Positions 49,930 to 61,658 of a stretch of DNA of 64,000 nucleotides are shown one piece after another (the first letter of the stretch is position 1; each line of letters opens with the position of its first letter). Below the pieces are notes generated by a model. The model was not told the origin of the DNA and ran no database searches. It was given only the letters and a program-made list of their open reading frames with translations. Position numbers and translations under genes: made by a program. Source of the DNA: Atherinomorus stipes (Eukaryota; Chordata; Actinopteri; Atheriniformes; Atherinidae); the NCBI GenBank assembly GCA_023101725.1, contig JALJCO010007068.1:1-64000 (forward strand), read 5' to 3'.

Positions 49930-50957
49930 GGCTGATCCTGGTTACGGTGTTTGGCAGAAATAAATTCTGATGACTAATTTATCAACAAATCTTAAATTTT
50001 CATTAAGCATTTTTTCTTAATGTGGAGTATGAACACAACTACAGCTGTACTGATGAATTTGTCTTTAGATTTCAGCCATAAGTGTACTCTGTATATAAAC
50101 AACAAAATGAGTGAAGTTACTGCTAAATATTATTTCTGCAGCACTCTGATGTCTTTTAACATTAAAGAACATTTTCTCTACTCTTATTTCCTTTGCCATA
50201 AATCCATGAGTCATGTGAACCGAAATAAAAACGAGAAGCCCCTCTCTCAGATGTTAAATATATAAATGACAGGGCATAACTTAAGCTAGGTTAGCACAAC
50301 TTTAGCAATGCTGATGCTACAAAGCAGCATCTCTATCATAACACAAGGCAAAAAGATTTAAGCCAAGACTGCAAACATACTGCGTTATTGCTAGCAACGT
50401 CTTTATGAACTTACCTGCCCCCCCACCCACCCACTCAGTGTTTCCTGGCCGTTGCTACTGCTGTAGTTAGTGAGAAGACAGCGGGGAGGACTGAGGATTG
50501 AATGAAGTCAGAGCTCCCTCTAATGGGCAAACGACACAACAACATTCTTCGTAGCTCCGACACTTAACAGCTTACTGTTTTATGAAAGATTAAGAATATT
50601 TTGGTGCATAATCGCCAAAACTCCAACTGATTATGATGTAAAGGGCTATAATTAATATATAGGCATATGAATCGGTCAACCTCTAAATAAAATGCTGTAA
50701 ATGTTTGCTGCCTGGACCACCAGTCTGTTTTAAAAACATTTATTGTAAATTCTATAAGTAAATGACATGTTTTGGTGATCTCAGCTTCATTTCATCACAC
50801 ACATATTTTTAGTTGCCAGCCGAGAGAGAAACGCACACAGACATGTTTTTAAATTAGCTTTATTGTAGTTAGCCTGAAATTTGTATAACAGAACATAGGG
50901 CACATTTTGTCTTTTGTTTATCTCAGGGTAAATGTTTTCCTTCATGAATATACATTA
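49930..50957 (+). other. epas1 intron 1 segment, no gene seen
   Basis: AT-rich DNA with a short CCCCCCCACCCACCCACTC run at about 50420. Nothing else could be supported. Confidence 0.55.
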
Positions 50958-51961
50958 CAGGGCTCCAGACTGCGACCGTTTTAGTTGCTTATGCACCCAA
51001 AAATTTGCTGAGCGCGCCTAACTTTTTTTCTTGGTTGCACCAATGCACCTAACATTGCGTGTGAACGATTTTCTCCAAATGTGTCTTTTCTGTGTTTATT
51101 TCCCTCCTAACGAAGCTCAGAGAATAACGCTAATAAAAGCCAACAGAAAGGGCGAGTCTTCATCTCTAACTGGCTCTGATCCACCCTCAACACGTGAACG
51201 CTGTGATGCGCTTTAGTTTGAGATAAAGACCAGCGGGTCCACGTGAGACTGCGGTGCGGTGAAGAACGACACCGACGTTTTACATCAATTGTAAAACGTG
51301 GAATATGGTGCGTCCTGCTCATATGTGGTTGTCATCAACTATCTTCATGAATTTAAGAGTTTTGTCTGAGCGACATGAAGCAGAAAGCTGGATGAGTGTG
51401 GATGCGCTGTGACGCTCCAGCCTCCGTCTGTATGACATCACCTTACCTCCAAAGTCCTGCTGCAGGTCCAGTTTTAGGCTACCGACCCGCACCCATTTGA
51501 ATCTGTTTCGATGATGACCAGACTCGACCCATTTCCACAGTTATCTGCCGGTCAAATGGACCCAACCCGTCGATGTAGGCTAGAACCCGCAACCCAACCC
51601 GTCGGTTAAAACACAAACTGTAGATACTCCCCGTTCCTCCTTCATAATTGAGTCAGCAACTTGTCTTTATTTGTTCTATCATCTAATATGTTCTAGAAGT
51701 TATTTACCGTATTTTCTGGACTATAAGTCTGAGTATAAGTCACATCAGTCAAAAAATGCATTCTGAACAGGAAAAAAACATATTTAAGTCTCACTGGACT
51801 ATAAGTCGCATTTATTTATTTAAAATAGGGTGATTTTCGGATCCTCACATCCTACTTGTTACTGCTAAAGATTACCCAATCAAGTGCACCTAAACTTTTT
51901 GCTGGTGCACCTAAATTACAAAGTTAGGCGCACCAGTGCTGAAAGTTAGTCTGGAGCCCTG
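50958..51961. mobile_element. Inverted-repeat element with CAGGGCTCCAGACT ends
   Basis: CAGGGCTCCAGACTGCGAC at the left is inverted at the right (AAAGTTAGTCTGGAGCCCTG). Subterminal blocks mention TGCACC and GCGCCTAACTTT on the left and AAAGTTAGGCGCACC on the right. CATTA flanks both ends. The interior includes a second common fish repeat (51711-51825). There is no transposase. CAGGG ends resemble hAT, but the shared flank is 5 bp, not 8, so assignment is open. Confidence 0.75.
51711..51825. repeat. CGTATTTTCTGGACTATAAGTC repeat nested in the element
   Basis: Direct repeats of GGACTATAAGTC(G/T) and GTATAAGTC(A/G)CAT are separated by CAGTCAAAAAATGCAT and AGGAAAAAAACATAT. I recognise this wording as a widespread vertebrate interspersed repeat. 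It is a short copy. Confidence 0.6.
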
Positions 51962-53289
51962 CATTAACTGTGTAAATCTCTAGAAATTAATTTTTCTGTT
52001 CAACGCCCCCCCCCCCAATACCTGCTTCATCCAATGCAGGGTTGAGGGGTATTCTCATATTTTCACGCCTTAAATGCATTCTGGTTGTCTAGCTGTTTTT
52101 CACTGCTGTATGAAGCATGTTCTCGCTCTTTTGGGGATGCCTGAGAAGTGTCCAGCTCTTTTTATGCTGAGCCAAGAGTCTGACTGGAGCAATAATTGGT
52201 TGAACTCAGATAGTACAGTACAGTATTTTCCACATGGTTAGATTGCATGAACTCGGTGGCCTCTGCAGCCGGACTGTTGTGTCTTGTCCGATGTGTTTGT
52301 ATCGAGCGGCAGCTACAAAGTTTGATGCTCGGGCTTTTTTTTTATACATCATCTTTCTGTCAGACACCACAAACTGCTTCACAGTGAGACAAAAATGCAG
52401 AATAAAGCCAAACAAAGGCGAGTCTGAGCAGGTACTGCATGGATGCACTGTTTTTTCTTTTCTCCAGGATCTTTTGCTCAGTTTGTGACCAACGCCACCA
52501 CCAACACTTAGTAATAATGATATTAATACTATTGATAGTTTTATATATATGTTGCACTTTTCATAACAAGTGTTGGTGTTTCACACCAGCAAGTGTGATT
52601 AAAGTTCAAGGAAAACAACCTGAAGTGAAAACAGAATGGCAATAACTACATTATTAAATAAAAATCTGGAAAAACTGAGGAAGACTCTGATTAAAGTGAC
52701 CAGTGATGTACAGGAATGGGATGTTTTAGAGAACATGGCCCAGAGAAAATCCTTCAGTATCTTCAGTTCATCCCTCTGATTTACTGGAACTGATGAAAAA
52801 AAAAAAAAAAAAAAGCCAGAAAAAAACAAACAAACAGTAAAACGTCAAAATGAGGAATCATGTGTCAGAACTAAATCTTCATTTCATGGTTCATTTCTAC
52901 GGTTGAGTGGAGTCAAAACAGTAAAAGCTGGATAAATTCTCAGAAGACCTTAAATAAGAATTTCTTCTTGATGACTTGCCTGGCTCGGCAAATTAAATAA
53001 ATTAGATTTATTTGCTCAATCATTATTAAAGTTTGAACCCATATTGGGTCCAGCTTTTCTGTTGTGAGATTTTGTGTTGCCTGCTTTCTGCTCTGCTACC
53101 AGACTTGGTTCTTTGCATCTGTCTGGCTGACTGTGTTAAATTGAAATGAGCATCTTTTCATCCAGATATTTCAACGTCACATCAGGACCTGATCTTTGTT
53201 CTGATTGGACTGTGGTTTCACTTTGAGGTAAAAGCTGAGTTTCTGGTTGCCTTTTCTTCATTTTTTTAAGCCTTTGGCATCATTTGGAG
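51962..53289 (+). other. epas1 intron 1 segment, no gene seen
   Basis: Includes a C run (52007-52016) and a run of ~18 A at about 52797. No gene supported. Confidence 0.55.
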
Positions 53290-54092
53290 TAGGGCTGGGC
53301 TATAAACCGAAAATTTACAGACAATTTACCAATTTACAGCGATAACCGACGTCATTTTTTTCTCATGTCGGTATGTTCGGTGCAGCGGCCACTTTAAGAA
53401 AGCCGGCAGTGGAATTGCAGCTCGGGACGTTTTTGTTCCCTCAAACTTCCCGTAGTTTCTTAACATGACATTCCTGCACTGGAGCTTCGTGTTTTTCATC
53501 ATCTTTTGCATGTTTTCGGTACAACATGTGTCCGTAAATGATCAGTGACATTTATTTGATGTCAGTAAAAAGTGATAAATGTTTGAAGGAACGTTGTGTT
53601 AAACATTTTGACAATGGTAGTGATGCTAATTGCGTTAGCATGTCTATGGGTTTTTCAATGTTAAGTTAGCATTCATGCTAATCACTAGTCGTGTTTGCAT
53701 TTAATGGGAGACTCAGCACTGTTTTTATGGACACAAAGTAATATTTACTCATTTGTAAATAAGAATCTAACTCGTTTGAGTTAATCAATTTAATAATTGA
53801 TAATTCATTTATCAATTTGTGTATTTGTGTTTGTATTTCAGTTTCACAGTACTTCTCAAATGTCCAAAACATCTACTGAGTGTTTATTGAGGAACCTGTT
53901 AATCTATCTGCCAAACAAAAGTCACATGAAGTTCCAGTTAATGCAGAATATCTGTTTTAATAAAATGAAAATAAAAGTAGTTTTTGTCTGTTTTGGCTGG
54001 TTTACAGGAGGTTTATCGTCCATTTATCGTTACCGAGGTGAACTGGTCAATATATAGTGATATTTATTTTTGGCCATTATCGCCCAGCCCTT
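53290..54092. mobile_element. hAT-type MITE with TAGGGCTGGGC ends
   Basis: The left end TAGGGCTGGGCTATAAACC is inverted at the right (TTATCGCCCAGCCCTT). The right subterminal TATAGTGATATTTATTTTTGGCCATTATCG matches, in inverse, a solo end at 56691 (TAGGGGTGGCCGATAATGGCC). Flanks do not give a clear duplication. It abuts a partial copy of the 34645-35792 family (about 54093-54430). Confidence 0.65.
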
Positions 54093-54430
54093 CGTATTAA
54101 GGATTTCGTATTAAAATGCTGAAAGATTTTCGTATTAAAATGCAAGATTTCGTTAGTAAAATAGATCGAAACCGCATTTTTGAATGTCAATGTGATATCA
54201 GCATATGAAAATATTGCGGTATTTCAGTGTATTGATATTTGTTTCCACCCCTTCTCTTTAGAAGTTTTAAAGTCGGTAAAAAAAAGTTTTTTTTTGGGTT
54301 TTTTTTTAGACTTTAGAAACAGCAGGCTGATCGTAGTTAAATATCAATGGGGTTGCCGATGTTCGATACTCAGTTTTAATGCCGATATAGGCTGATACTG
54401 ATAGGGGGCCGATTATATCACGAATCCGTA
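54093..54430. repeat. Partial copy of the TAGGGATGCA-ended MITE family
   Basis: AATGTCAATGTGATATCAGCAT, TTAGACTTTAGAAACAGCAGGCTGATCG and GATACTCAGTTTTAATGCCGATATAGGC match 35510-35770 in order. Only the right part is present and the terminal CATCCCTA is altered to CGAATCCGTA. Confidence 0.7.
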
Positions 54431-56332
54431 ACCTTGATTATGATTTTAATGACTGAAAACCAAAAACAATACATACTGTATTTTACAGCGTTTGCTCTGG
54501 TCTACAATACGCTGCACTGACCACCGCTTCATGCTGCAGAAATGAGAGAAGTAACAAGCTGACCCTGACTTTTCCTGCAGCAGACTGCACGACAGCAGCG
54601 ACACCAGAAATATTCTCAACATTTCCTCAAAAGCTTTGAAGATGTTTAAAAGCAAAGCCTGTTAACACACACTGACAGATGCACGCTCACTTTTGGCCTC
54701 TCTAGGAGTCTCCTAGCCCATTAAGGTGGAACAACCAGTTTACAGACAACTTCCACAAGACAAATTTGTTTCCTTTAAACACAAAGTGAAAACGGCTTCA
54801 GGTTAAAACCGTCAGAACAAAGAGCTTTTCAGCCTCTGATCCGTCTGCAGGCTCAGACCAGAACAGCCCTGCTGAACTCCAGAGGTGACCCTGTACATGT
54901 GAGCAAACCTGATCACACGCAAGCCTCGTCCTCTTCAGTCCAGCTTCATAAACATCAATGTGCTCAGCATGAATATCAGCCGGTGCTGCAACATACTTGC
55001 CCTCCATAGTGTAGTTTAACACATGTTCATGCCAATCATACGTCACAGTTCTGCTGCAGAAAGCTCATCTGTCAGGGCAAACGGCCACATGCAGGAAAAT
55101 TGTCTTTAATGTCATATTTATTATACATTCTGGTATCTTGTGAAATTATCGTGTGGAAAATAAATCAACAAAAACTTAATTTGAATATTTTTGTAGCTGC
55201 ATTTTGAGATGTTTTAACTTTTGCAGAAAACTGTCCATGTTATTTTATCTATTTAATCCAGTGAGACTCGTATCCAGCACAGAAAACCTCATTTCTATTC
55301 ACCATGTCCAATAAAATATGTTTTAATTAGTGAAAAAAACAAATGAAATAATGAAAATGTAAAATTATTATTATTTTTTTTAACAGAAATAAACAAAAAT
55401 CAGATATTTCTGTTTTAACGCACTCCGTTCTGCATGGTCGCTGATGAGATGCAACATTTAAAGCCCCGGGTCCGACCCAGTGGGGATGGGACCCTGGACT
55501 CTGACTGGGACTTTCCAGCATCACCTCTGCATCCTTTCTGCTGTGAGGTGAACATTTTTTTTTTTTTGGATCAGGATCTGGGGATTTTGCCAGCTGAGTC
55601 ATTGTCTTGAGCTCTGCCGCTTTCCCTGAGCAGTTTATCTGAGGTTGGGGAGTGGGCAAAGTCTGTTGCCATGACACCGTTAGGCTACATTATCTATTGG
55701 ACTGCGGAGCCATGCACTCATCGTTTGTTGGAGGTTTGCAAGACCAGATCTTAAACAATAACTCTGAAAATGTGTTTTGTGACACTGTAAAGTCAAAGAA
55801 ACTGTATCAGAGGAAATAATTCACTGTGCTGAAGACTTTGGCAGAACTTTTAACAATAACACTAAGAAATAATAGAAAAAATTCCATTGATTTAGTTTGT
55901 AGATTTTATATTTTAACCAAAAATTCATCATAAGCAAGAGAAATGTTGCCATTTTAAAGAAAAAAATCCAACAAATCTCAAATGCAACAAACTAAAATCA
56001 TCAATTTAACCTGAAATTTAAATGAGTTTTCCCTTCGGTCACACTCTCAACCCCACAGAAACACGAAAAACAAGACAATCCAACATGCAAACACACATTA
56101 AGATGAAGAAGATCGCTTACAATTAACAGGAAGGCAAAGTACAGGAGCACCATTATCTTATCTCATGGAGTGTGTGTCCCATCAGAGCATCTCCCTGCTG
56201 GGAGGTTTAAACTCATTAACCCCGACTGAGAACCCCCCGTTACTGATGAGCCAGCAGACAGCAGAGCAGACAGCGTCCACTCTATCAAGTCAACTGGAAG
56301 AGCCAATTTCAACCAGCCCCTGGACACGTGGT

Positions 56333-56334
<2 letters not shown>

Positions 56335-56367
<33 letters not shown>
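56335..56367. repeat. (TG)n microsatellite
   Basis: About 16 TG units. Confidence 0.9.
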
Positions 56368-56368
<1 letters not shown>

Positions 56369-56508
56369 CGGGTTGTATGCTTTGATTGTCTGAAGCCATT
56401 GTTGCTGCAGGTCCCAGTCGACTATTTCAGGATATGAAACAATGGGAGTCGCAGCGCTTCACCAGGGCATCGAGGCTTCTGATGTACTGGCTGACCCTTC
56501 ACATACTT

Positions 56509-56529
56509 ACACACACACACACACACACA
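56509..56529. repeat. (CA)n microsatellite
   Basis: About 10 CA units, followed by degenerate ACAT units. Confidence 0.85.
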
Positions 56530-56690
56530 TACATACACAGGTCAAAGGTGAGTGCAAAGGGCACTTAGGTAAAGTCTGAAAGCATCTCTTTCCCCCCTCT
56601 TTTGTCTTTCTCTGCCCTTGTGTTTCTCATTCATCTTTTCTGACGACAGTTTCCAAAATTCAGTTCATGCTGCTGGCGGAGCCTCCAAAT

Positions 56691-56760
56691 TAGGGGTGGC
56701 CGATAATGGCCAAAAATAAATATCACGATATATTGAGCAGTTCACCTCGGTAATTACTGC
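56691..56760. repeat. Solo end of a TAGGGGTGGCCGATA hAT-type MITE
   Basis: It matches, in inverse, the right end of the 53290-54092 element (CCAAAAATAAATATCACGATATATTGA, AGTTCACCTCGGTAA). The other end was not found. Confidence 0.6.
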
Positions 56761-57125
56761 AGTGTTGCAGCAAGTAAAAACAGACACAAGGTTTAATTAA
56801 AAAAAGAAAGAAAAGGCTATAAGAGGGATAGCACAGTGTGCTGAATCAGCAACAGTGACCACTTAAATAGCCTACATGGGAAAGTGCAAACAGTGTGCAT
56901 GATCAAATCCTGCAGACATTAGTATAGTATCATATCATATGAAAACAAAAGCAAACAACAGCATCACACATGAAGAAGTTACGGATGTTTTCATCCGTTT
57001 GGTGGTGTAGAAACTCAACTAAAGCTGCAGATGGTTTCAGACACGGAGGAACAGAACCGATGAGTATTCCTCCCATTCAGAGCTTTAGTAATTAATGGAT
57101 AATGTGACAGTTAAAGTTGTTTTAA

Positions 57126-57562
57126 AGGCCCACAACGGAACTTTTCGCAGTTTTCTTAGTGATGCGCCCCCTATCGACGGCTAAACTGGCATCCATCTTG
57201 TATCGTACCTGTATTGTGATTCTCTCCGGCCAGTAAAACGCAGTCTTATCTTTGCTCTTGTTCTTTTCCTGTCTTCCTCTGGTAATGTTTCCTTGCATTT
57301 CTTTGCTGAATCCAACATGATGCACATTCAAAATACCGCTTTGTTCATGTCTATTTCATATCCGTTTGCTAGTACTTGATGCGGTGTGCAACCAATAGCC
57401 ATCTGCAACGTCAAGGATGGAAAAGTTGCATAGTGCAGTTTCTGAGCCTCGGGACGCCTCTGGACAGTGACGGCTTAAAAATGTGCATAATGAATGTTGG
57501 TCTGCCATCAAAACGAGTCAGAAGCACAGATTTTTAAGGTGGAAAAGGTACGTTGTGGGTCT
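57126..57562 (+). repeat. Dispersed repeat, longer copy (GAGCCTCGGGACGCCTCTGG family)
   Basis: The 3' part repeats 5780-5905 closely. The 5' part (GCGCCCCCTATCGACGGC, TCTCTCCGGCCAGTAAAACGCAG, TTCTTTTCCTGTCTTCCTCTGG) parallels 59700-59890. It is not coding and no terminal inverted repeats were found. Confidence 0.65.
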
Positions 57563-59699
57563 TGAATGCATTGAGTGCATGACATCACACCTAAACATCA
57601 CGTCTTCCCTGCATATTAGCCATTTTGGACATTTTTCTAAGCACTTTGTTCACTGTACCATATGTGAGCCTTGATGTTTTTCTACCAAAGAAATTAGCTA
57701 AAACTAACCAGATGGTCATTTAATGTAAAGTGCACAAGAAAACAAAGTGAAGTCCATCCCAGAATGACTGAAGAACTCTGACCTGGTTAACGCTCATGTC
57801 TGTGACTCCAGCATCAAACCTCTTCAGCCTTCTTATTGTTGCATTTTTAAATGGCTAAAACCTACTTTCAGGACCGTTTCGTAAAGATGTCTTCACTCCA
57901 GCTCACTCAAAACTGGAAATGAATTCCCAGGGCTGGAATTAATAGACGAGTACTCACAAAGTCCATACACACGCATGTCAGATTAACTGAAGATTCAAGA
58001 GACCGAAGGAAAACACTACTGGATGATGCAGGTATGAAAAACTGCATTTGTAGTGCTTGAAATACATCCAGTGTGTCTGATTGGCTGATACAACCAGGCT
58101 GATGGGCTCAGATACCAGCTGAGGTGAGCTGGTACATCACAGCATCGAACCATCCGCCTGAGACTGAAAACTGGACCATATCGGTCTCCGTTCAGTCTAC
58201 CCGCCCTGTTACAAAGCGTTTGTGTTACATTCACATGTTGCTTTCGAGCCGTAGGCAGCTCGGATCTCTCCCGCTTCCACGCACGTCGCTGCTTGTCTGG
58301 AAATGAAGAAGTGTTGTAAACCCAGCAGAACACTGGGTGATGTAATGTTTATGATGGCATTATTAGGAATGAGCCTGCATCCTCATCCTGCAGCAAGTGT
58401 GCACGGGCTCTTCACCCTGCTGCTTGTTCTCACCGTTTCTGCGCAGGGTTTCACCGGAAAACTGCTGCATGGACCTCAAAGGTGGACCAAGCTGCAAGTG
58501 GGATGTGCTGCTCTCACAGATCAGAGGCTAAACTTTCAGACTGAGTTGTTACATCAAAACAGGAAACATTTCAGAACACAGAACCAGAAAAAAACATCAT
58601 ATCTGAGAACTAAATGATCCGACTCAGCATTTGAGTCAAAGACAGATTGCTTGTTTTATCTTGTTGCATTGCCACAGCCCAGTTCTCTCTTCAAACAGCT
58701 GAAGTATTCAGAAAAAGAAACTGAAACAATCACCCATCTCCACATCTTTGAACAACTCTCTTTACTTTTCTTTAAGACAAATTTTCTTTTATTTCAATTA
58801 GTTTTCCCCTGACATGGAGCATCGGCTTGGCACCTCGTGGTCGGAGTCCAAACACGTAGCGTCCTGCTGTTACCAAAGTTCACATTTTACACAACGGTAG
58901 TTTCTCAATCCAACTCAAAACAAACAGACACAAAACAGAAACAGCAGCCGCATCACTGATGACGTTCTCTGGGTTAAAGTCAAGAAACTTGGACAAAAAA
59001 ATTAAACACATTATTGTTTTAAATCAGTCAGTTTTATCTAGGAAAAAAGTTCTTAATTTTACAATTGAAAAGTTGAATTTATTTAATTGTCGCTGGGAAT
59101 TTCCATTTAAAGGCAGCAAAGATGATGTGCAGGTTATGTAATATTAATATTCAGCAGGACGATCAACCATGCAGGCGTGTTTTAGATGTAAAAAACAATA
59201 TTCAGCAGAGTCGGGGAGGGTGGAGAGCTTCCCTCGTATATTTTTCATCACAAGTGCATCATTATGAAGATCTGCTTCAGGGGTGGGACGACATGACGAC
59301 ACCTCAGTGATGGAAACAGTTTCAAATTAAATTTCTTTCCACCTGTTTATGGCTGTGGTATTTGTGTGCAAATGTGTTTCCATCAGACGGTAGCAGTCTG
59401 AGAGCTACACCTGCCCGACTGCAGCCGCTTCAGACTCAACCGACTTCCTCCTCCTTTGACGGGGAGATCCCCTGATAGACCTGCAGACAGACTGACTGAC
59501 GAAGTGGATGTGAAAGTGCATGAATAACCACTGTCATGCCAACCCTAAAACCCTGCTGCATAAAAATAGTACCAAAAGCAGGGTGTGTACTTCTACTTTA
59601 TAGAGTTATTTGGTCTGTTATATTACACTCCTGATTTAAAATATGAAGCCAAAATCAGAAAGGATTCAGTGAGCAGTAAAATATATTTATCATTTGGTC
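57563..59699 (+). other. epas1 intron 1 segment, no gene seen
   Basis: Unique-looking intronic DNA. The open frame at 58303-58617 begins with a hydrophobic stretch but has no family resemblance, no splice context and no second-strand exclusion, so it is not called. Confidence 0.5.
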
Positions 59700-60090
59700 A
59701 GATTGTGAAAACCTTGTATAGGAAGCGCTACTGAACTTTGTCAGGCGGCTAATTCAGCGTTTTGCATCCTGTCTCTTCACTGCGATCTCTCCAGCCAGTA
59801 AAAGTCCAGCGTTGACTCTTGTCTCATCACTTGCTCTCTATCTTTCTTCCTCAGATAATATCCTGTTGCATGTCCGTGTGTATTCAGGCCGTGGGCGTGT
59901 TGATATCTAGTTTCTGGCTCGATGTGTAAAGTCAAACTCGGCTGTAAAGTGACGCAGCTTCCAGGGAAAAATTGATGTGTGTTTTCTCAACCTCTGGAAG
60001 CTGCTGCTCACAGCAGCTCCAGGAATGTACATGATAAATGGCACTGTGCCATCAAAACATATCAAACTTACATTTTTAAGATAAAAAAAA
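59700..60090 (+). repeat. Diverged copy of the same dispersed repeat
   Basis: ATCTCTCCAGCCAGTAAAAGTCCAG, CTTTCTTCCTCAGATAATATCCTG, ATGATAAATGGCACTG and GCCATCAAAACATATCA keep the order of the 57126 copy. It lies in the same orientation about 2.1 kb downstream. Confidence 0.55.
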
Positions 60091-61467
60091 TGACTGAGCT
60101 ATTTAAAAACAGTAAAACATATGAACGGTTAACAAACTGCAAAGAAAAATTTATGAATTCTGGTTCTGTTAGAGTCCATCTGCATGTTTACTGTTAAAAG
60201 TTAGATTTTTTTCAACATGTTTTCATATAATTGCAAAAATATGGACATTATTTGTTTTGGGTGAGTTGTTGCTGTTATTTAAGGACGCGTATTGCATTCA
60301 CCTGTGACAAAAACAAAAAAAAAGTCCTCTTTTTCTGAATTATCAAAATAACTTTTACCAAAAGAAAAGGTTTTTCCATGTGTACACCTCGTTTCCAACA
60401 GCTAATCTTGTTGACATGAACACTGTCTTTACATGTCTACGTGTGATTGGTTGAACAACGTCACGTGATTTGTAACTCTGGGAATCATTGGTTTAACTGA
60501 CTTAGTAGGCTGTGGTGCTTGCCTGTGAATTTAACAAACTTTGAACTACGATTGCTGAAAAATTTAACAACAGTTACGAGTGCCAACAAACAAAATCTGA
60601 TTAAGAAAAAAAACGCATTATAATGTCAAAGATCCTGGTGGGGATCATTTTTTAGAAAAAAAAAAGAAAAACTAAAGCAGACATTTAGCCTCGACCCACC
60701 ATACTGGCCACATTGGAGCCTTTCTGGAGGAAAAAAAGCAGCTTAAAAGAAAAATGCAAATATCATCCAGTATAATCACAGCAGCGTCATCTCATTAATT
60801 CAGAAATACAGAACATTTTTATTCATTGCTTTTTCAAAAAATTATCGCTAATTTTTAAAAACAATATTTTTTTTAAAGAAAATTATCTAGTTTATTCAGA
60901 AAAGAGCGTTTTTATTTATTTTTGTAAAAATGATCTTCTCGATTCAGAAAAACATAAAAAAAATTCCAGGTGAATGCAGTACACTTCCGTAGTTATTCAG
61001 ATTTATTTTTTATTATTTTGAACCTGTTTTCACATTATTTTCTCATTCATCATATTTGTTTACATGTATCCAATTTATCTCATGGAAGCAAACTCATCCA
61101 CAGATATAGTTATCTGAACCTGGTTTCTGTATTGTCGGTGAAATGAAGATGTTTTAACTAAGTCTCCCAGTGTGCACTGGTTTGATCACATGGGGATTAA
61201 TATGAGCTGGATTTCTTACGCTGCAGTTTGCCTGCAGCAGAGTCAAACATGGAACTGGAAAGACTGCACAGAAGGCACATTCACACACGATTATTGCAGA
61301 TCTGAAGTCTAATCGTCAATAAAGAGCGTCTCTATTAATGAAGCGAGTGGGTAGATCTCAGCTAACTGACTCCCAGGAAACCCCCTCAAAGATGAAACTG
61401 AAGTCTGAACTGATCGAGCCCCCTGATTGGAGCAGAGGTTATAACCGTCTTTCTGTTTGCTACGCAG
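60091..61467 (+). other. End of epas1 intron 1
   Basis: AT-rich DNA with several A and T runs at 60600-60970. It ends with a usable 3' splice site, TTTCTGTTTGCTACGCAG at 61467. No gene or repeat family supported. Confidence 0.65.
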
Positions 61468-61658
61468 GAGCAGCTCGGAGCGGCGTAAGGAGAAGTCCCG
61501 GGACGCGGCACGATGCAGGCGCAGCAAGGAGACGGAGGTCTTCTACGAGCTGGCTCACCAGCTGCCTTTACCCCACAGCGTCAGCGCTCACCTGGACAAG
61601 GCCTCCATCATGAGGCTGACCATCAGCTTCCTGCGCACACACAAGCTGCTCAACACAA
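61468..61658 (+). CDS. epas1: epas1 (HIF-2 alpha) coding exon 2, bHLH domain (partial gene)
   Basis: This 191-bp exon is bounded by ACGCAG/G and ACAA/gtacga. It completes Arg9 and encodes [20 protein letters not shown], then [40 protein letters not shown] and LNT. The basic region ([18 protein letters not shown]) contacts HRE DNA, and helix 1, loop and helix 2 pair with ARNT. Cys25 (TGC at 61514-61516) is the EPAS1-type redox-sensitive residue where HIF1A has Ser. RTHKLL, KET and SIMRL also follow EPAS1, while AHQLP and MRLT are shared with HIF1A. Exons 1+2 give 217 nt, i.e. 72 codons plus one base. The PAS, oxygen-dependent degradation and C-terminal activation domains lie beyond the window. 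Confidence 0.95.

Larger units (their letters stand above)
54431..56690 (+). other. epas1 intron 1 segment, no gene seen
   Basis: Unique-looking sequence with microsatellites at 56335-56367 and 56509-56529. No exon supported. Confidence 0.55.

Noticed and set aside
58303..58617. 104-residue open frame with a hydrophobic start
   Set aside because: No family resemblance and intronic position. The hydrophobic run alone is not enough to call a secreted protein.
61468..61658. bHLH exon as hif1a
   Set aside because: Cys25, KETEVF, SIMRL, RTHKLL, the MTAEKEKKR start, the 5'UTR IRE and the neighbouring PKC epsilon gene all favour epas1. The two HIF1A-like residues (Gln, Thr) do not outweigh them.
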